Assembly: GCF_001522545.3 (NCBI RefSeq)
Contig: NC_031799.1
Coordinates: 33,651,458 to 33,715,457 of the forward strand
DNA: 64,000 bases
Source of the DNA: Parus major
Lineage: Eukaryota; Chordata; Aves; Passeriformes; Paridae
Direction: 5' to 3'
Part shown: piece after piece, positions 53,101 to 59,503 of the stretch
Layout: each line of letters begins with the position of its first letter
Position numbering within the stretch: position 1 is the first letter of the stretch
The notes under the pieces: generated by a model
Seen by the model: only the letters and a program-made list of their open reading frames with translations
Told to the model about the DNA's origin: nothing
Database searches by the model: none
Position numbers and translations under genes: made by a program

Positions 53101-54233
53101 AGATCAAGAAGATCGTATTTGTTGTATGATTGGTCAGAAATTATACCATTTAACTTTCATTATTTTATTTGTATTACAGTTATTTCTAGTTATTATTTAT
53201 AGTTATATTTATTTATAATTATTATTATATTTTATTTTTATTATATTATTTTAATATTTTATTAATTTATTAATTTATATTATTATATTGTTAGTAATAG
53301 AAAATCCAAATAAATGTTGGGTTGTTTCCTTAAGAAATCTGAGTAAAATGTATGTAATAGTACTTTCGGAATTTCTATATTATTATTATATTATTATTTC
53401 TATTTCTATAACAAGATAATTGTATTAGTAAAATAAATAAATGCATTTATATTGACGTTGAAAACAATGCAGTTACTTATCCACCTGTCCCCAAAATCAC
53501 AAGTTTTCAAGACTGAGAAAAAGGTTTAAAAAGCTGCCACTGAGATAAATATCATCTGGAATATTCCATCTGGAGATAAATTTAGTTTAAAAAAATGGCA
53601 AGCACCTAGCTCTGGACAAATGTACACAATAGTAATAATTTGTTTTCTTTTCAGAGCTTGAATTCTTTAGGAATATACATACATATATGTACATAATGAG
53701 TTCTGGTCATTACCATTGACAAGGTGTTTGCTTGTCACTCATTGCCAAAGATGCATTTGTGTAAATCACAAGACAAACCCAAGTCAAAACTAGTGAGAAA
53801 AAAAACCCAAAACAGCATTTTAACTGAATTGAAAAGTCTTGCCTCTTTCAGTATTTCTCATAAACTTTTCAGCTTGGTCTGAAGCAATAATAAATATCAT
53901 AAGCTTTCATTCTCTTACCATATAAATAATGCAGCCATTTCAAATAGCTGCTCAGTTGCTGGTCAACTGTTTCTGTTTTGACCTCACTTAATGAATCGAC
54001 ATCTTGATATAGACTACTTTAAAAAATCCCAACTTTTTCCAGGATTCCATCTGACTCTTTTTCCAGGTACTTACTTGATTACCTAGCTCTACATTTTCCG
54101 AGTATACTGCTATTTGTTGTTTTGTTTTCTTTTCATCTGACAAGCTGTTGGCCAAAATGACAAGTACATCAAACCCATATTTATCTATGAATGCTTTCAG
54201 ATCACCAATGAGACTTCTGTGTAATATGCAGTC
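910..54233 (-). CDS. PRUNE2: PRUNE2 (BMCC1/BNIPXL), exons 7-19, spliced, 5' part outside the window
   Basis: This entry is the whole spliced coding region visible here. Exon spans, in order, are 54075-54233, 46417-52927, 45164-45965, 25471-25550, 24376-24576, 19024-19200, 14777-14879, 11094-11225, 10848-10934, 7042-7140, 4671-4709, 3176-3223 and 910-955. Every junction has AG/GT borders and the phases agree throughout (8484 nt, 2827 codons plus stop). From N to C the protein shows the end of a DHHA2 domain, a very long disordered acidic Ser/Glu-rich region, a DTPDE-rich acidic linker and a BCH (CRAL-TRIO/SEC14-like) domain. Family knowledge: the BCH part belongs with BNIP2 and Caytaxin and acts as a cytoplasmic scaffold linked to Rho signalling and transport; PRUNE2 is mainly neuronal. 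The human protein is about 3090 residues, so roughly 270-300 N-terminal residues should lie right of the window. Confidence 0.95.
956..3175 (-). other. PRUNE2 intron 18
   Basis: This 2.2 kb intron is A/T-rich. It holds a perfect 15-bp inverted repeat at 1886-1925 and a GC-richer patch around 2340-2560 that I cannot assign. On the minus strand AATAAA occurs at several places (for example near 959-964, 1173, 2208 and 2252), so an alternative 3' end in a retained intron is possible. No coding exon was seen. Confidence 0.7.
1886..1925. repeat. Perfect 15-bp inverted repeat with 10-base loop
   Basis: The left arm AAGAGAAATTACATT (1886-1900) is exactly complementary to AATGTAATTTCTCTT (1911-1925). 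The ten bases between them do not pair. It lies in intron 18 and would fold in the pre-mRNA. It could be a remnant of a small foldback element or the product of template switching. I see no terminal repeats that would decide this. Confidence 0.8.
3176..3223 (-). CDS. PRUNE2: PRUNE2 exon 18, C-terminal tail
   Basis: The acceptor TATCCAG and the donor GA|GTAAGAA bound a 48-nt exon. With the two carried bases it reads [16 protein letters not shown] plus GA. This matches the human tail KTSCLYNDPEMSSMEKD closely. The donor overlaps a stop: read straight through, GA is followed by G then TAA, so intron retention ends the protein after one Glu. Length is a multiple of three and the phase is 2-2. Confidence 0.9.
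3224..4670 (-). other. PRUNE2 intron 17
   Basis: 1.45 kb of A/T-rich intron. I see no repeat element, RNA gene or exon in it. Confidence 0.7.
4671..4709 (-). CDS. PRUNE2: PRUNE2 exon 17, 39-nt microexon
   Basis: The acceptor CATGCAG and donor AA|GTAAGA enclose 39 nt reading (K)[12 protein letters not shown] plus AA, identical in kind to the human segment after the BCH core. It forms a short acidic amphipathic helix-like stretch. It is symmetric (phase 2-2), so leaving it out would remove 13 residues without a frameshift. Confidence 0.92.
4710..7041 (-). other. PRUNE2 intron 16
   Basis: 2.3 kb intron. It holds one small perfect hairpin (9-bp arms at 6782-6790 and 6795-6803, four-base loop). 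No exon, RNA gene or recognisable mobile element was seen. Confidence 0.65.
7042..7140 (-). CDS. PRUNE2: PRUNE2 exon 16, end of BCH domain
   Basis: Bounded by TTTCAG and AA|GTAAGTG. With the carried AG it starts (S)[19 protein letters not shown] and continues through [13 protein letters not shown]. This is the C-terminal part of the BCH domain, where SKFSSKI and the IP-rich strand are conserved in PRUNE2 and BNIP2. Bird and human differ mainly in the variable loop after NTLAEL. 99 nt, phase 2-2. Confidence 0.95.
7141..10847 (-). other. PRUNE2 intron 15
   Basis: 3.7 kb intron containing the probable LTR at about 7308-7915. The remainder is A/T-rich without recognisable exons. An open stretch at 8518-8862 on the minus strand has no domain and no conserved pattern and is not called a gene. 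Confidence 0.65.
7308..7915 (+). mobile_element. Probable solo LTR of an avian endogenous retrovirus
   Basis: The segment has the order of an LTR: a non-coding body, a pyrimidine-rich stretch (about 7740-7800), a polyadenylation signal AATAAA at 7813-7818, and a T- and G-containing stretch after it ending near ATAATTTTAATAACC. The block around the signal resembles an LTR I associate with birds. No retroviral gene adjoins it, so it would be a solo LTR. Both ends are approximate and I see no clear target-site duplication. It lies antisense to PRUNE2 in intron 15. Confidence 0.5.
10848..10934 (-). CDS. PRUNE2: PRUNE2 exon 15, BCH core
   Basis: Acceptor ACTTAG, donor AG|GTATGT. It reads (R)[17 protein letters not shown] and then [11 protein letters not shown], nearly invariant between bird and human. 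The VHPSWF block is a hallmark of the BCH/CRAL-TRIO fold. 87 nt, phase 2-2. The intron before it is only 159 bp (10935-11093), the shortest here. Confidence 0.97.
11094..11225 (-). CDS. PRUNE2: PRUNE2 exon 14, BCH core
   Basis: Acceptor TTATCAG, donor CG|GTGAGT. It reads (L)[19 protein letters not shown], then [20 protein letters not shown] and MIDR. The YMIVYLNGA strand and the [13 protein letters not shown] helix are typical of BNIP2-family BCH domains. 132 nt, phase 2-2. Confidence 0.97.
11226..14776 (-). other. PRUNE2 intron 13
   Basis: 3.55 kb intron. Scanned on both strands; no exon, RNA gene or confident repeat family was recognised. Confidence 0.6.
14777..14879 (-). CDS. PRUNE2: PRUNE2 exon 13, BCH domain
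   Basis: Acceptor TTCCACAG, donor CT|GTGAGT. It reads (G)[19 protein letters not shown], then [14 protein letters not shown]. The [18 protein letters not shown] strand is the best-known BCH signature. 103 nt; it enters in phase 1 and leaves in phase 2, so it is the one exon in the 3' block whose loss would break the frame. Confidence 0.97.
14880..19023 (-). other. PRUNE2 intron 12
   Basis: 4.1 kb intron. It carries a degraded LTR at about 16032-16597. No exon or RNA gene was seen in the rest. Confidence 0.65.
16032..16597 (+). mobile_element. Solo LTR of an avian endogenous retrovirus, degraded
   Basis: Long segments agree with an LTR that is common in many birds: an opening GGCTGGTTTTGGCTGGC, a GATAATACAGAGATGTTTT block, CAGCTGACCCCAGCTGACCA, a GGGATATTCCAGACCATATG block, TTGTTTTGCTTTGCTTG, and a polyadenylation signal ATTAAA at 16480-16485 followed by TGTCCTTATCTCAACCCA. 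The usual TATA-box region after the GGCATCATGCTCAG block looks deleted. There are no retroviral genes beside it. It is antisense to PRUNE2. The family name cannot be settled without a repeat library, and the ends are approximate. Confidence 0.75.
19024..19200 (-). CDS. PRUNE2: PRUNE2 exon 12, start of BCH domain
   Basis: Acceptor TTTTCAG, donor G|GTAGGAG. It starts (E)[19 protein letters not shown], then [38 protein letters not shown] and GG. The first third is acidic linker; the [14 protein letters not shown] and [18 protein letters not shown] segments open the BCH domain. 177 nt, phase 1-1. Confidence 0.97.
19201..24375 (-). other. PRUNE2 intron 11
   Basis: 5.2 kb intron. It contains a (TG)n microsatellite at 23146-23181, a T15 run at 22793-22807, an AT dinucleotide patch near 20658-20700 and two abutting 8-bp hairpins at 22687-22728. 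No exon was recognised. Confidence 0.65.
23146..23189. repeat. (TG)18 microsatellite followed by (GA)n
   Basis: An uninterrupted TG tract runs from 23146 to 23181 and passes into GAGAGAGA to 23189. In the PRUNE2 pre-mRNA this is a CA repeat about 1.2 kb downstream of exon 11. CA repeats are known binding sites for hnRNP L; any such role here is inference. Confidence 0.95.
24376..24576 (-). CDS. PRUNE2: PRUNE2 exon 11, acidic linker with DTPDE repeat
   Basis: Acceptor TATTCAG, donor CAAG|GTAGTA. It begins (E)[19 protein letters not shown], then [19 protein letters not shown], and ends in two copies of LDTPDE followed by SFEYTGQ. It is almost identical to the human protein. This is the acidic segment N-terminal to the BCH domain. 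The donor is weak compared with the others (GTAGTA rather than GTAAGT), and the exon is phase 1-1 (201 nt), so skipping would keep the frame. Confidence 0.97.
24577..25470 (-). other. PRUNE2 intron 10
   Basis: 894-bp intron, A/T-rich. Nothing notable was seen beyond short A and T runs. Confidence 0.7.
25471..25550 (-). CDS. PRUNE2: PRUNE2 exon 10, contains the likely short-isoform start codon
   Basis: Acceptor TCTCAG, donor G|GTGAGA. With the carried GG it reads (G)[19 protein letters not shown], then SSTEMRP. Human has [16 protein letters not shown] at this point. The ATG at 25526-25528 lies in GTGGGAATGG, with a G at -3 and at +4. Starting there and splicing onward gives 990 nt, a 329-residue protein of linker plus BCH domain, similar in size to the known short isoform BMCC1s. 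80 nt; enters in phase 2, leaves in phase 1. Confidence 0.95.
25991..26075. repeat. CATA and AT microsatellite patch
   Basis: Five tandem CATA units near 26020-26041 are followed by TACC and ATATATAT units up to about 26075. Simple repeat of no evident function. Confidence 0.8.
27191..27281. repeat. GGGTTTT/GTT/GGTTT-rich low-complexity tract
   Basis: The plus strand is almost pure G and T. It has runs such as GGGTTTT, then five GTT units, then GGTTTGGTTTGGTTTTGGGGG. Several runs of three or more G could stack as a quadruplex in DNA of the plus strand; the PRUNE2 pre-mRNA carries the C/A-rich complement. Confidence 0.85.
37540..37965 (-). promoter_or_regulatory. PRUNE2: Candidate internal promoter and alternative first exon for a short PRUNE2 isoform
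   Basis: Reading the minus strand, a CpG-richer block (about a dozen CpGs between 37635 and 37875, against almost none nearby) ends in a good donor CAGAAG|GTAAGC with the last exon base at 37540. A CACGTG E-box lies at 37663-37668 and an inverted CCAAT box at 37958-37962. The presumed exon contains only short upstream frames. In the phase that fits exon 10 it is open for about 41 codons but lacks ATG, so translation would start at 25526-25528 in exon 10 and give the 329-residue BCH protein. Family knowledge: short BMCC1 transcripts from an internal start exist in mammals. The 5' limit is unknown. Confidence 0.45.
38563..38603. repeat. Perfect 18-bp inverted repeat with 5-base loop
   Basis: TGTAGGATTACTTACACC (38563-38580) is followed by the loop TTCTT and then the exact reverse complement GGTGTAAGTAATCCTACA (38586-38603). 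Pairing stops at both ends. It lies in intron 9, about 0.6 kb upstream (in gene direction) of the candidate internal promoter. The stem is too short for a typical miRNA precursor. Confidence 0.9.
42013..42260 (-). mobile_element. CR1 LINE 3'-end fragment
   Basis: The plus strand reads ATCACAGAACCACAGAATGG, then TTTGGGTTGGAAGGGCCCAC and a stretch with AACCTGTTCCAGT. This is the reverse complement of the 3' end of avian CR1 retrotransposons, so the element runs on the minus strand, in the same direction as PRUNE2. It is 5'-truncated to about 250 bp; its left edge is sharp and its right edge approximate. Confidence 0.9.
43156..43210. repeat. Tandem 22-bp duplication merging into an AT repeat
   Basis: AGAAGCTATAGTGATATATA occurs at 43156-43175 and again at 43178-43197, followed by more ATATAT. 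Likely slippage in simple sequence. Confidence 0.85.
45164..45965 (-). CDS. PRUNE2: PRUNE2 exon 9
   Basis: The acceptor is CTTTTAGCAG, a tandem NAGNAG site, and the donor is TCAGG|GTGAGT. It reads (A)[19 protein letters not shown] and continues for about 267 codons of acidic, Ser/Glu-rich sequence. Recognisable points shared with the human exon are the [11 protein letters not shown] block and the closing region before the LIQEDVGMD motif of exon 10. Conservation is otherwise low, as expected for a disordered segment. 802 nt; it enters in phase 1 and leaves in phase 2. Confidence 0.95.
45966..46416 (-). other. PRUNE2 intron 8 (451 bp)
   Basis: Short intron between the giant exon and exon 9. 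The exon 8 reading frame runs on into it to a stop at 46343-46345, so retention would add about 24 residues. Otherwise nothing was seen. Confidence 0.85.
46417..52927 (-). CDS. PRUNE2: PRUNE2 giant exon 8 (6.5 kb)
   Basis: A single open frame of 2170 codons plus one base, acceptor TTTCAACAG and donor GATG|GTAAGA. Codons 1-55 finish the DHHA2 domain, with a Cys cluster [20 protein letters not shown] at the very start and the helix [17 protein letters not shown]. The rest is a long acidic, Ser/Glu/Asp/Asn-rich region without predicted fold. Conserved islands include [89 protein letters not shown] and [14 protein letters not shown]. More than twenty isolated Trp residues recur, mostly next to acidic or Asn residues, and three of them share an exactly spaced W-x13-SP pattern. 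The exon is not a multiple of three, so skipping it would break the frame. Confidence 0.98.
52928..54074 (-). other. PRUNE2 intron 7 (1.15 kb)
   Basis: It contains a stretch of extreme A+T content at about 53155-53300, with more near 53376-53450. No exon was seen. Confidence 0.8.
53155..53300. repeat. AT-rich low-complexity tract
   Basis: About 150 bases of TTA, TAT and TTTA units with almost no G or C. It is simple sequence, probably expanded by slippage. Confidence 0.85.
54075..54233 (-). CDS. PRUNE2: PRUNE2 exon 7, DHHA2 domain
   Basis: Acceptor TTTTTCAG, donor CAA|GTAAGT. The 159 nt make 53 whole codons: [20 protein letters not shown], then [20 protein letters not shown] and [13 protein letters not shown]. 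The (S/N)xxGDLKAF...GFDVL and QIAVYSEN segments match the DHHA2 part of PRUNE-family exopolyphosphatase-like proteins. Entering and leaving phase is 0, which fits exon 8 starting with ATC. The catalytic DHH motifs would be in exons further right, outside the window. Confidence 0.96.
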
Positions 54234-54569
54234 CTGAAAAACATTAAGAAATTAAAATAAATGTCAGCAACTTTTCTGGTTCTTTTCATCCAAATATGTC
54301 ATAAAAATAGCTGTAAATGTTAAAAAGCTTCAGCAGATCTAACAAGCAAAATAATTTCATTTCACTTGTCAAAACAACTACGTGCTTAATAAAAATCAAG
54401 AACCAGCCCCATAGCACAGTAATGGAAGAACACTAAAATACTAAATGCAAGCTTTGCCTTTTTGAATCTGCTGGTAAAATTTAATTGTTACTTGTTCCAG
54501 CTACCTGCTTTTGCAACACTGCTTAAAAGCAGTCCAAGCTCCGGGCTAGTGTATCCCCATGATAAAGAA

Positions 54570-56494
54570 ACTGGGTAGGAGTCTTGCATGGATGAGCATG
54601 AAACTCCCAGTAAAACTCAAACTCAAGAATAAAATATATGCGATGCATATATTTCCACACAGAAGGACTCCAGGAACATTGAGTTACAGAGATACAACAA
54701 GGAAGGCCAAGGCCCACTTGGAACTGAGTCTGGCAAGGGATATCAAGGACAACAAGGAGGGCTTCTACAAATTTTTCAGCAGCAGCAGAAAGATTAGGGA
54801 AAATGCAGGGCTGCTGCTGAATCAGATGAGTCTTCTGGTTATAGAAGACACAGAGAAGGTAAAATTACTGAAAGCCTTTTTTGCTCATCTTTACTGCTGA
54901 AACCAGCCCTCATGAGCCCCAGACTTCAGAGGTAAGAGAGGAAGGCTGGAGAAAGAAAGGTTTCCCCTTGGCTGTAAAGGGTTGGGTTAGAAATTAGCTA
55001 GGCAAATTTAACACCATAAATCCATGGGATCTGATGGGATACACCCACAGGTGCTGAGAGAGCTGGCAGTTGTTGCTTTGCTGCCCTCTCATCTTTGAAA
55101 AATAATGGAGACAGGGAGAAGTGCTTCATGATTCAAGAAAGGCCAGTGTCACTCTGTCTTCAAAAATGGCAAGGAGACCTAGGAAACTACCAGCCAACCA
55201 GCCTCACCTCAGTTCCTGGAAAGGTGATGAAACAGATCATTCTGGAGATCATCAAAAAGTATGTGGAAGTCAAGAAGGTCATCAGGAGTACTGGAGCAAT
55301 CGGGATGGATTTGCCAAAGGCAAATCAGGTTGGACCAATCTGAGATTTCTATGATAGCATGGCAGGACAAGGGGAGAGGAGTGGACGTTGTCTACCTGAG
55401 CTTCAGCAAGGATTTTGATGTTATCTCCCATAACATTCTCACAGGTAAGCTCAGGAAATGTGGGTTGGAGGAATGGACAGTGAGATGGATCAGGAAGTGT
55501 CTTAATGGCAGAGCTTCAGAGGGTCATGATCAGTGCAGCAGAGTCCAGCAGGAGGGCTGCAGTCAGTGGTATTCCCAAGGGATCAGTACTGGGACCAATC
55601 TTACTCATCAGTCATCTGGAGGAAGGGAGGGATCAAATGCACCCTTGGCAGGTTTGCTGGTGATGCTAAACTGGGGGCAGTGGCTGATCCACTCTGCTGC
55701 CATTCCCTGGGACCTTGATCAGCTGGAGGGTTGGGCAGAGAGAAACCTAATGAGGCTCAACAAGGGCAAGTGTCAGGTCCTGCTCCTGGGGAGGAACAGC
55801 CCCAAGTGCCAGCACAGGCTGGGGCTGACCTCCTGCAGAGCAGCTCTGTGGAGAAGGACCTGGGACTCCTGGTGGATCACAACTTGTCCAAGAGCCATCA
55901 GTGCCCCTGTGGCCAGGAGGGCCAGTGGTATCCTGGGGTGCAGAGTGTGGCCAGCAGGTCAAGGGAGGTGACTCTCCCTGTCTGCTCAGCCCCAGTGAGG
56001 CCACACCTGGAGTGCTGTGTCCAGTTCTGGGCTCCTCAGCACCAGAGAGACAAGGAGCTGCTGGAGAGGGTCCAGTGGAGAGCCACAAGGATGGTCAGGG
56101 GTCTGGAGCTTCTCTCTTGTGAGGAGAGACTCTGGGAGCTGGGCCTGTTTGGTCTGGGGAAGACTGAGAGGGGATCTCATCAATGCACAGAAACATCCCA
56201 AAGGTGGGTGTCAGGAGGATGGTGACAGACTCTTTTCAGTGGTGCCCAGAAACAAGATGAAGAGCAGTGGCCATAAACTGAAACACAAGAAGCTCCACCT
56301 CTACAAGAGGCAGAATTTCTTTACACTGAGGGTAGCAGAGCACTGGGACAGCTGCCTGGGGAGGTTGTGGGCTCTCCCTCTATGGAGACACTCAAAACCC
56401 TCTACAAGTGTTCTGTGTCACCTGCTCTTGGTAACCCTGCCTTGTGATCTCCAGAGGTCCTTTCCAACCCTAAGACTTATGTAATTCTGTGATG
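54570..56494 (+). mobile_element. CR1 LINE, 5'-truncated, coding region decayed
   Basis: The plus strand follows the avian CR1 second reading frame to its 3' end. Remnants include KAHLELSLARDIKDNKEGFY, a reverse-transcriptase-like stretch around VYLSFSKDFDVISHNIL, LMRLNKGKCQVLLLGRN, SSVEKDLGLLVDHNLSKSHQ and, near the end, RGDLINA. These lie in different frames (frame changes near 55.55 and 55.8 kb and again near 56.0 kb) with stops between, so it cannot make a working protein. It ends with TAATTCTGTGATG, the usual CR1 terminus. It lies antisense to PRUNE2. The 5' edge is approximate. Confidence 0.93.
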
Positions 56495-56757
56495 TTGGTC
56501 TATTGCTATTTCTTTATTAAATCACGGTTTTTTGTTAGAAAAAGAAAAATACTTTATGAAATTTGTCATGCCAATATTTCATCTAAAAAAATAGATGTTA
56601 AAATAATAGCACTGAGATGCGAAGTCCACAAGCTAACTTAATTTTGCAGCCCTTTATATGTGTCCATGATGATGTTACCTTATTGTAACACACAATTACC
56701 ACAAATTGTTCCTACAGATTCCCTTGTTCCCTTGAATTATGAAATCTTAAAAAAAAT

Positions 56758-56801
56758 ACACACACACACATAAACACAGACACACACACAGACACAAGCA
56801 A
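56758..56801. repeat. Imperfect CA microsatellite
   Basis: ACACACACACACA is followed by TAAACACAGACACACACACA and GACACA. Simple repeat. Confidence 0.85.
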
Positions 56802-59485
56802 GGACTGAGGCTAAGTATTTTTACACTCATTGTATCAAAAAACTTGCCTTTTTTCACACACACCCCACACCAAATACACAGGAGGTAAACATTTACATTT
56901 CCTATTCTCATTAATGCTTGGACTAGTCCAGTTCTGTAGAACTTGAAACATAAACCATACATCCACCCTTCTCAACTGGGAACATAATGCACAAAGTATA
57001 AATGTCTTTTTTCAGCCCTTACTTCTGATAACTACTGGTGAAAACAGTCTTAGAAATTTTATTTTCTCCTTTATGTTTCTGCTGTTTGTACTAAAATAAT
57101 TTTTTGCCATCTTCTAGCCAAGACTTCTTTTGATGCTGCCAAGCTACACCGACCTTGAATAAACAGCAGTTCATCATGAACACAGCACAACTGTATGTGC
57201 AGATTGGCACGTTATTCCCCTGCATCAGTCTCCTACCTAATAAATTACTGTTTTGGTTACAAATATATAAATACTATTTATTAATCTACTCGAATATGTC
57301 CACACAATGCCTCTCCCTCCCTCCAAGTTAAAACAAAAAAATCTGTATGTCAAATGCTTTGGAAGTAGATTCCTTTCTGCAGCTAGTGATGAAGTCTCTC
57401 TTTCATTTTTGCATAGCACCTAAAAATGAGGTTTATGTGAAATTCACACAGATCAATGCACAAACAATCAGCTGCCAGTTTCTCGGACACTCAAATGTGA
57501 AATCTGAATAGAGGGTTATGGTGAGGAATTATTCTGAATAAGCCTTGAGTGTCTAAACCAGTAAAATCTCCTGAAGACACAAGTATTGGATAGATTGGAA
57601 ACAGTTCCAAAATGTTCTTAAGCATGAAAAAGTCACCTAATTTATCCCATTCCTAACTGCAGCTGGAATAATTAAAATCTATTCAAATAAAAAAATCTGA
57701 ACTGTAGCAGATTCAAAACCACTTGAAAATATCTGATTACTCATCTAAATACCTCTAAATTTTATTCTTTTAAACAAGTACCAGCAACAAAATTCAGATA
57801 CTCCCTTCACAAGCATTCAAACATGCAATTAAATAATGACAGTTGCAAACAAGTCTTAAAATCTACCAAAGACCATATATTGAAAGACATGATAAGTATA
57901 TGGACTTTCCCACAAATTTGCTAACCTAAGTTAACAAGCAGAACATCGCAAATGTTATAAATGCTTCAGAAAAAAAAAAAAATTCCTTCAGAAATGAAAA
58001 AATGCAAATAATTTCAACAGTTAAGCTGGTACATCCCAAATTAATTACAAGCATTTAAAATATGCCATTGATGAATTAGTATAGCAGGAGATATACTGAC
58101 ATAGCTAAACAATGACAAAGGTCAGTTAACTGGACATTTTTTTACACTCCTTTTCTTTTACTAGCATGTGCTGGCTTAAGTATTAACCAATATTTAGAAA
58201 GTATACAGCAAGTAAACAGCATCTGTAAACATTGTTAGATTTTATAATGCACTCTAAGTAATTTAAAAGCAAAAGAATTGTTTTAATACTTGAAATGAGT
58301 GTACTTGAAATAAATAGACTCTAGTAATACATATATTTTGCATAGTTAACAGCAATATAACCACTGGAATAATTTAGTGTCATAACATGTAATCAAATGG
58401 TTCTTTTGTCTGATGCATATAAGCAGCTTCTGCTGTAACACAGCATTATGATGGCAGAATGAAAAAGTCAAAGAAATCCAAAGAGTTTTGAAGGATTTTT
58501 GAATATGACCTGTTTAGTAATCATGAATTTTTTTCTGAGAAATACCATTTTATGTAAGTTGTGTACTGCTGGGAAATCTCTTTCTCTGAACTCTATTTTC
58601 TTTCTTGATTCTCAAGAATCTCTTTTTAAGTTTAAGAGATAATGTAACTATAAACATGGATAATCCTTTAAAAGAGGCTAAATATCCAAGAAATATTTGA
58701 AGAGAATCTGTAACTTCTCTGTCTCTTGCAACATTGATTCATGAAATCAACAGCCAATTACCCAAGTGATCACTGCAAGTGTACATTACACACACTTCTG
58801 AGTCTTCTAAGCTAACTGTGTCAATATTAACCTGACCAAATTAAGAACAAACTGTCTCTTTTGTTCTTCACACTTCTCACATGGGGAGCACAATATGGCT
58901 TTTGTCAGAGGTGCTCCATCATTTTGGCTCAAGGAAACTGTCAGTACAGTTTGGGATTCGTTATTCATGGGCAGATACCCTGATGGGTCTAATGAAGCCT
59001 TTCTGCTGACAACTCATTTGCTAAAAATACCCAACCGTCACAAAATATAAATGAAGAATATCGTATCCCATTACAATTTTCACAACTGATGCAATTATCA
59101 CAATACAGAAGTCATACATACTGCTACATACTGCATTCTCTTAATATTTCATAGTTGGTACTACTGCATTCCAGTTTATTTCTATGTGATCACTGATAAA
59201 ACTTTATGACATACTTAAATTGCAGTATAATAGGGTAAACACCAATGATACAGCACACATGCAGAGCTAACAGTCTGTGTGCCATTTGTTGTAAATCCAG
59301 CTAATTACTAGAAGCCCCCTCCTTTATTAAAAACAAAATTTAAAAAGCAAGGCAAAAGAGTGCAGAAGATTACTCCATTTTTTATAAGTTTTCAGGTAAA
59401 GATCACTAAAACCTGAAAGAACAATATAAACAGTATGATGTCTAGAAGACTTCCCAATCATGAAGAAGTGTATTTGTTGTTTTAC

Positions 59486-59503
59486 TTTTTTTTTTTTTTT
59501 TTT
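59486..59503. repeat. T18 homopolymer
   Basis: Eighteen consecutive T on the plus strand in intron 6 (an A run in the transcript). There is no recognisable retroposon body beside it. Confidence 0.9.

Noticed and set aside
55261..56484. Several overlapping open frames on the plus strand
   Set aside because: They are frame-shifted fragments of the CR1 second reading frame, covered by the mobile-element entry, not host genes.
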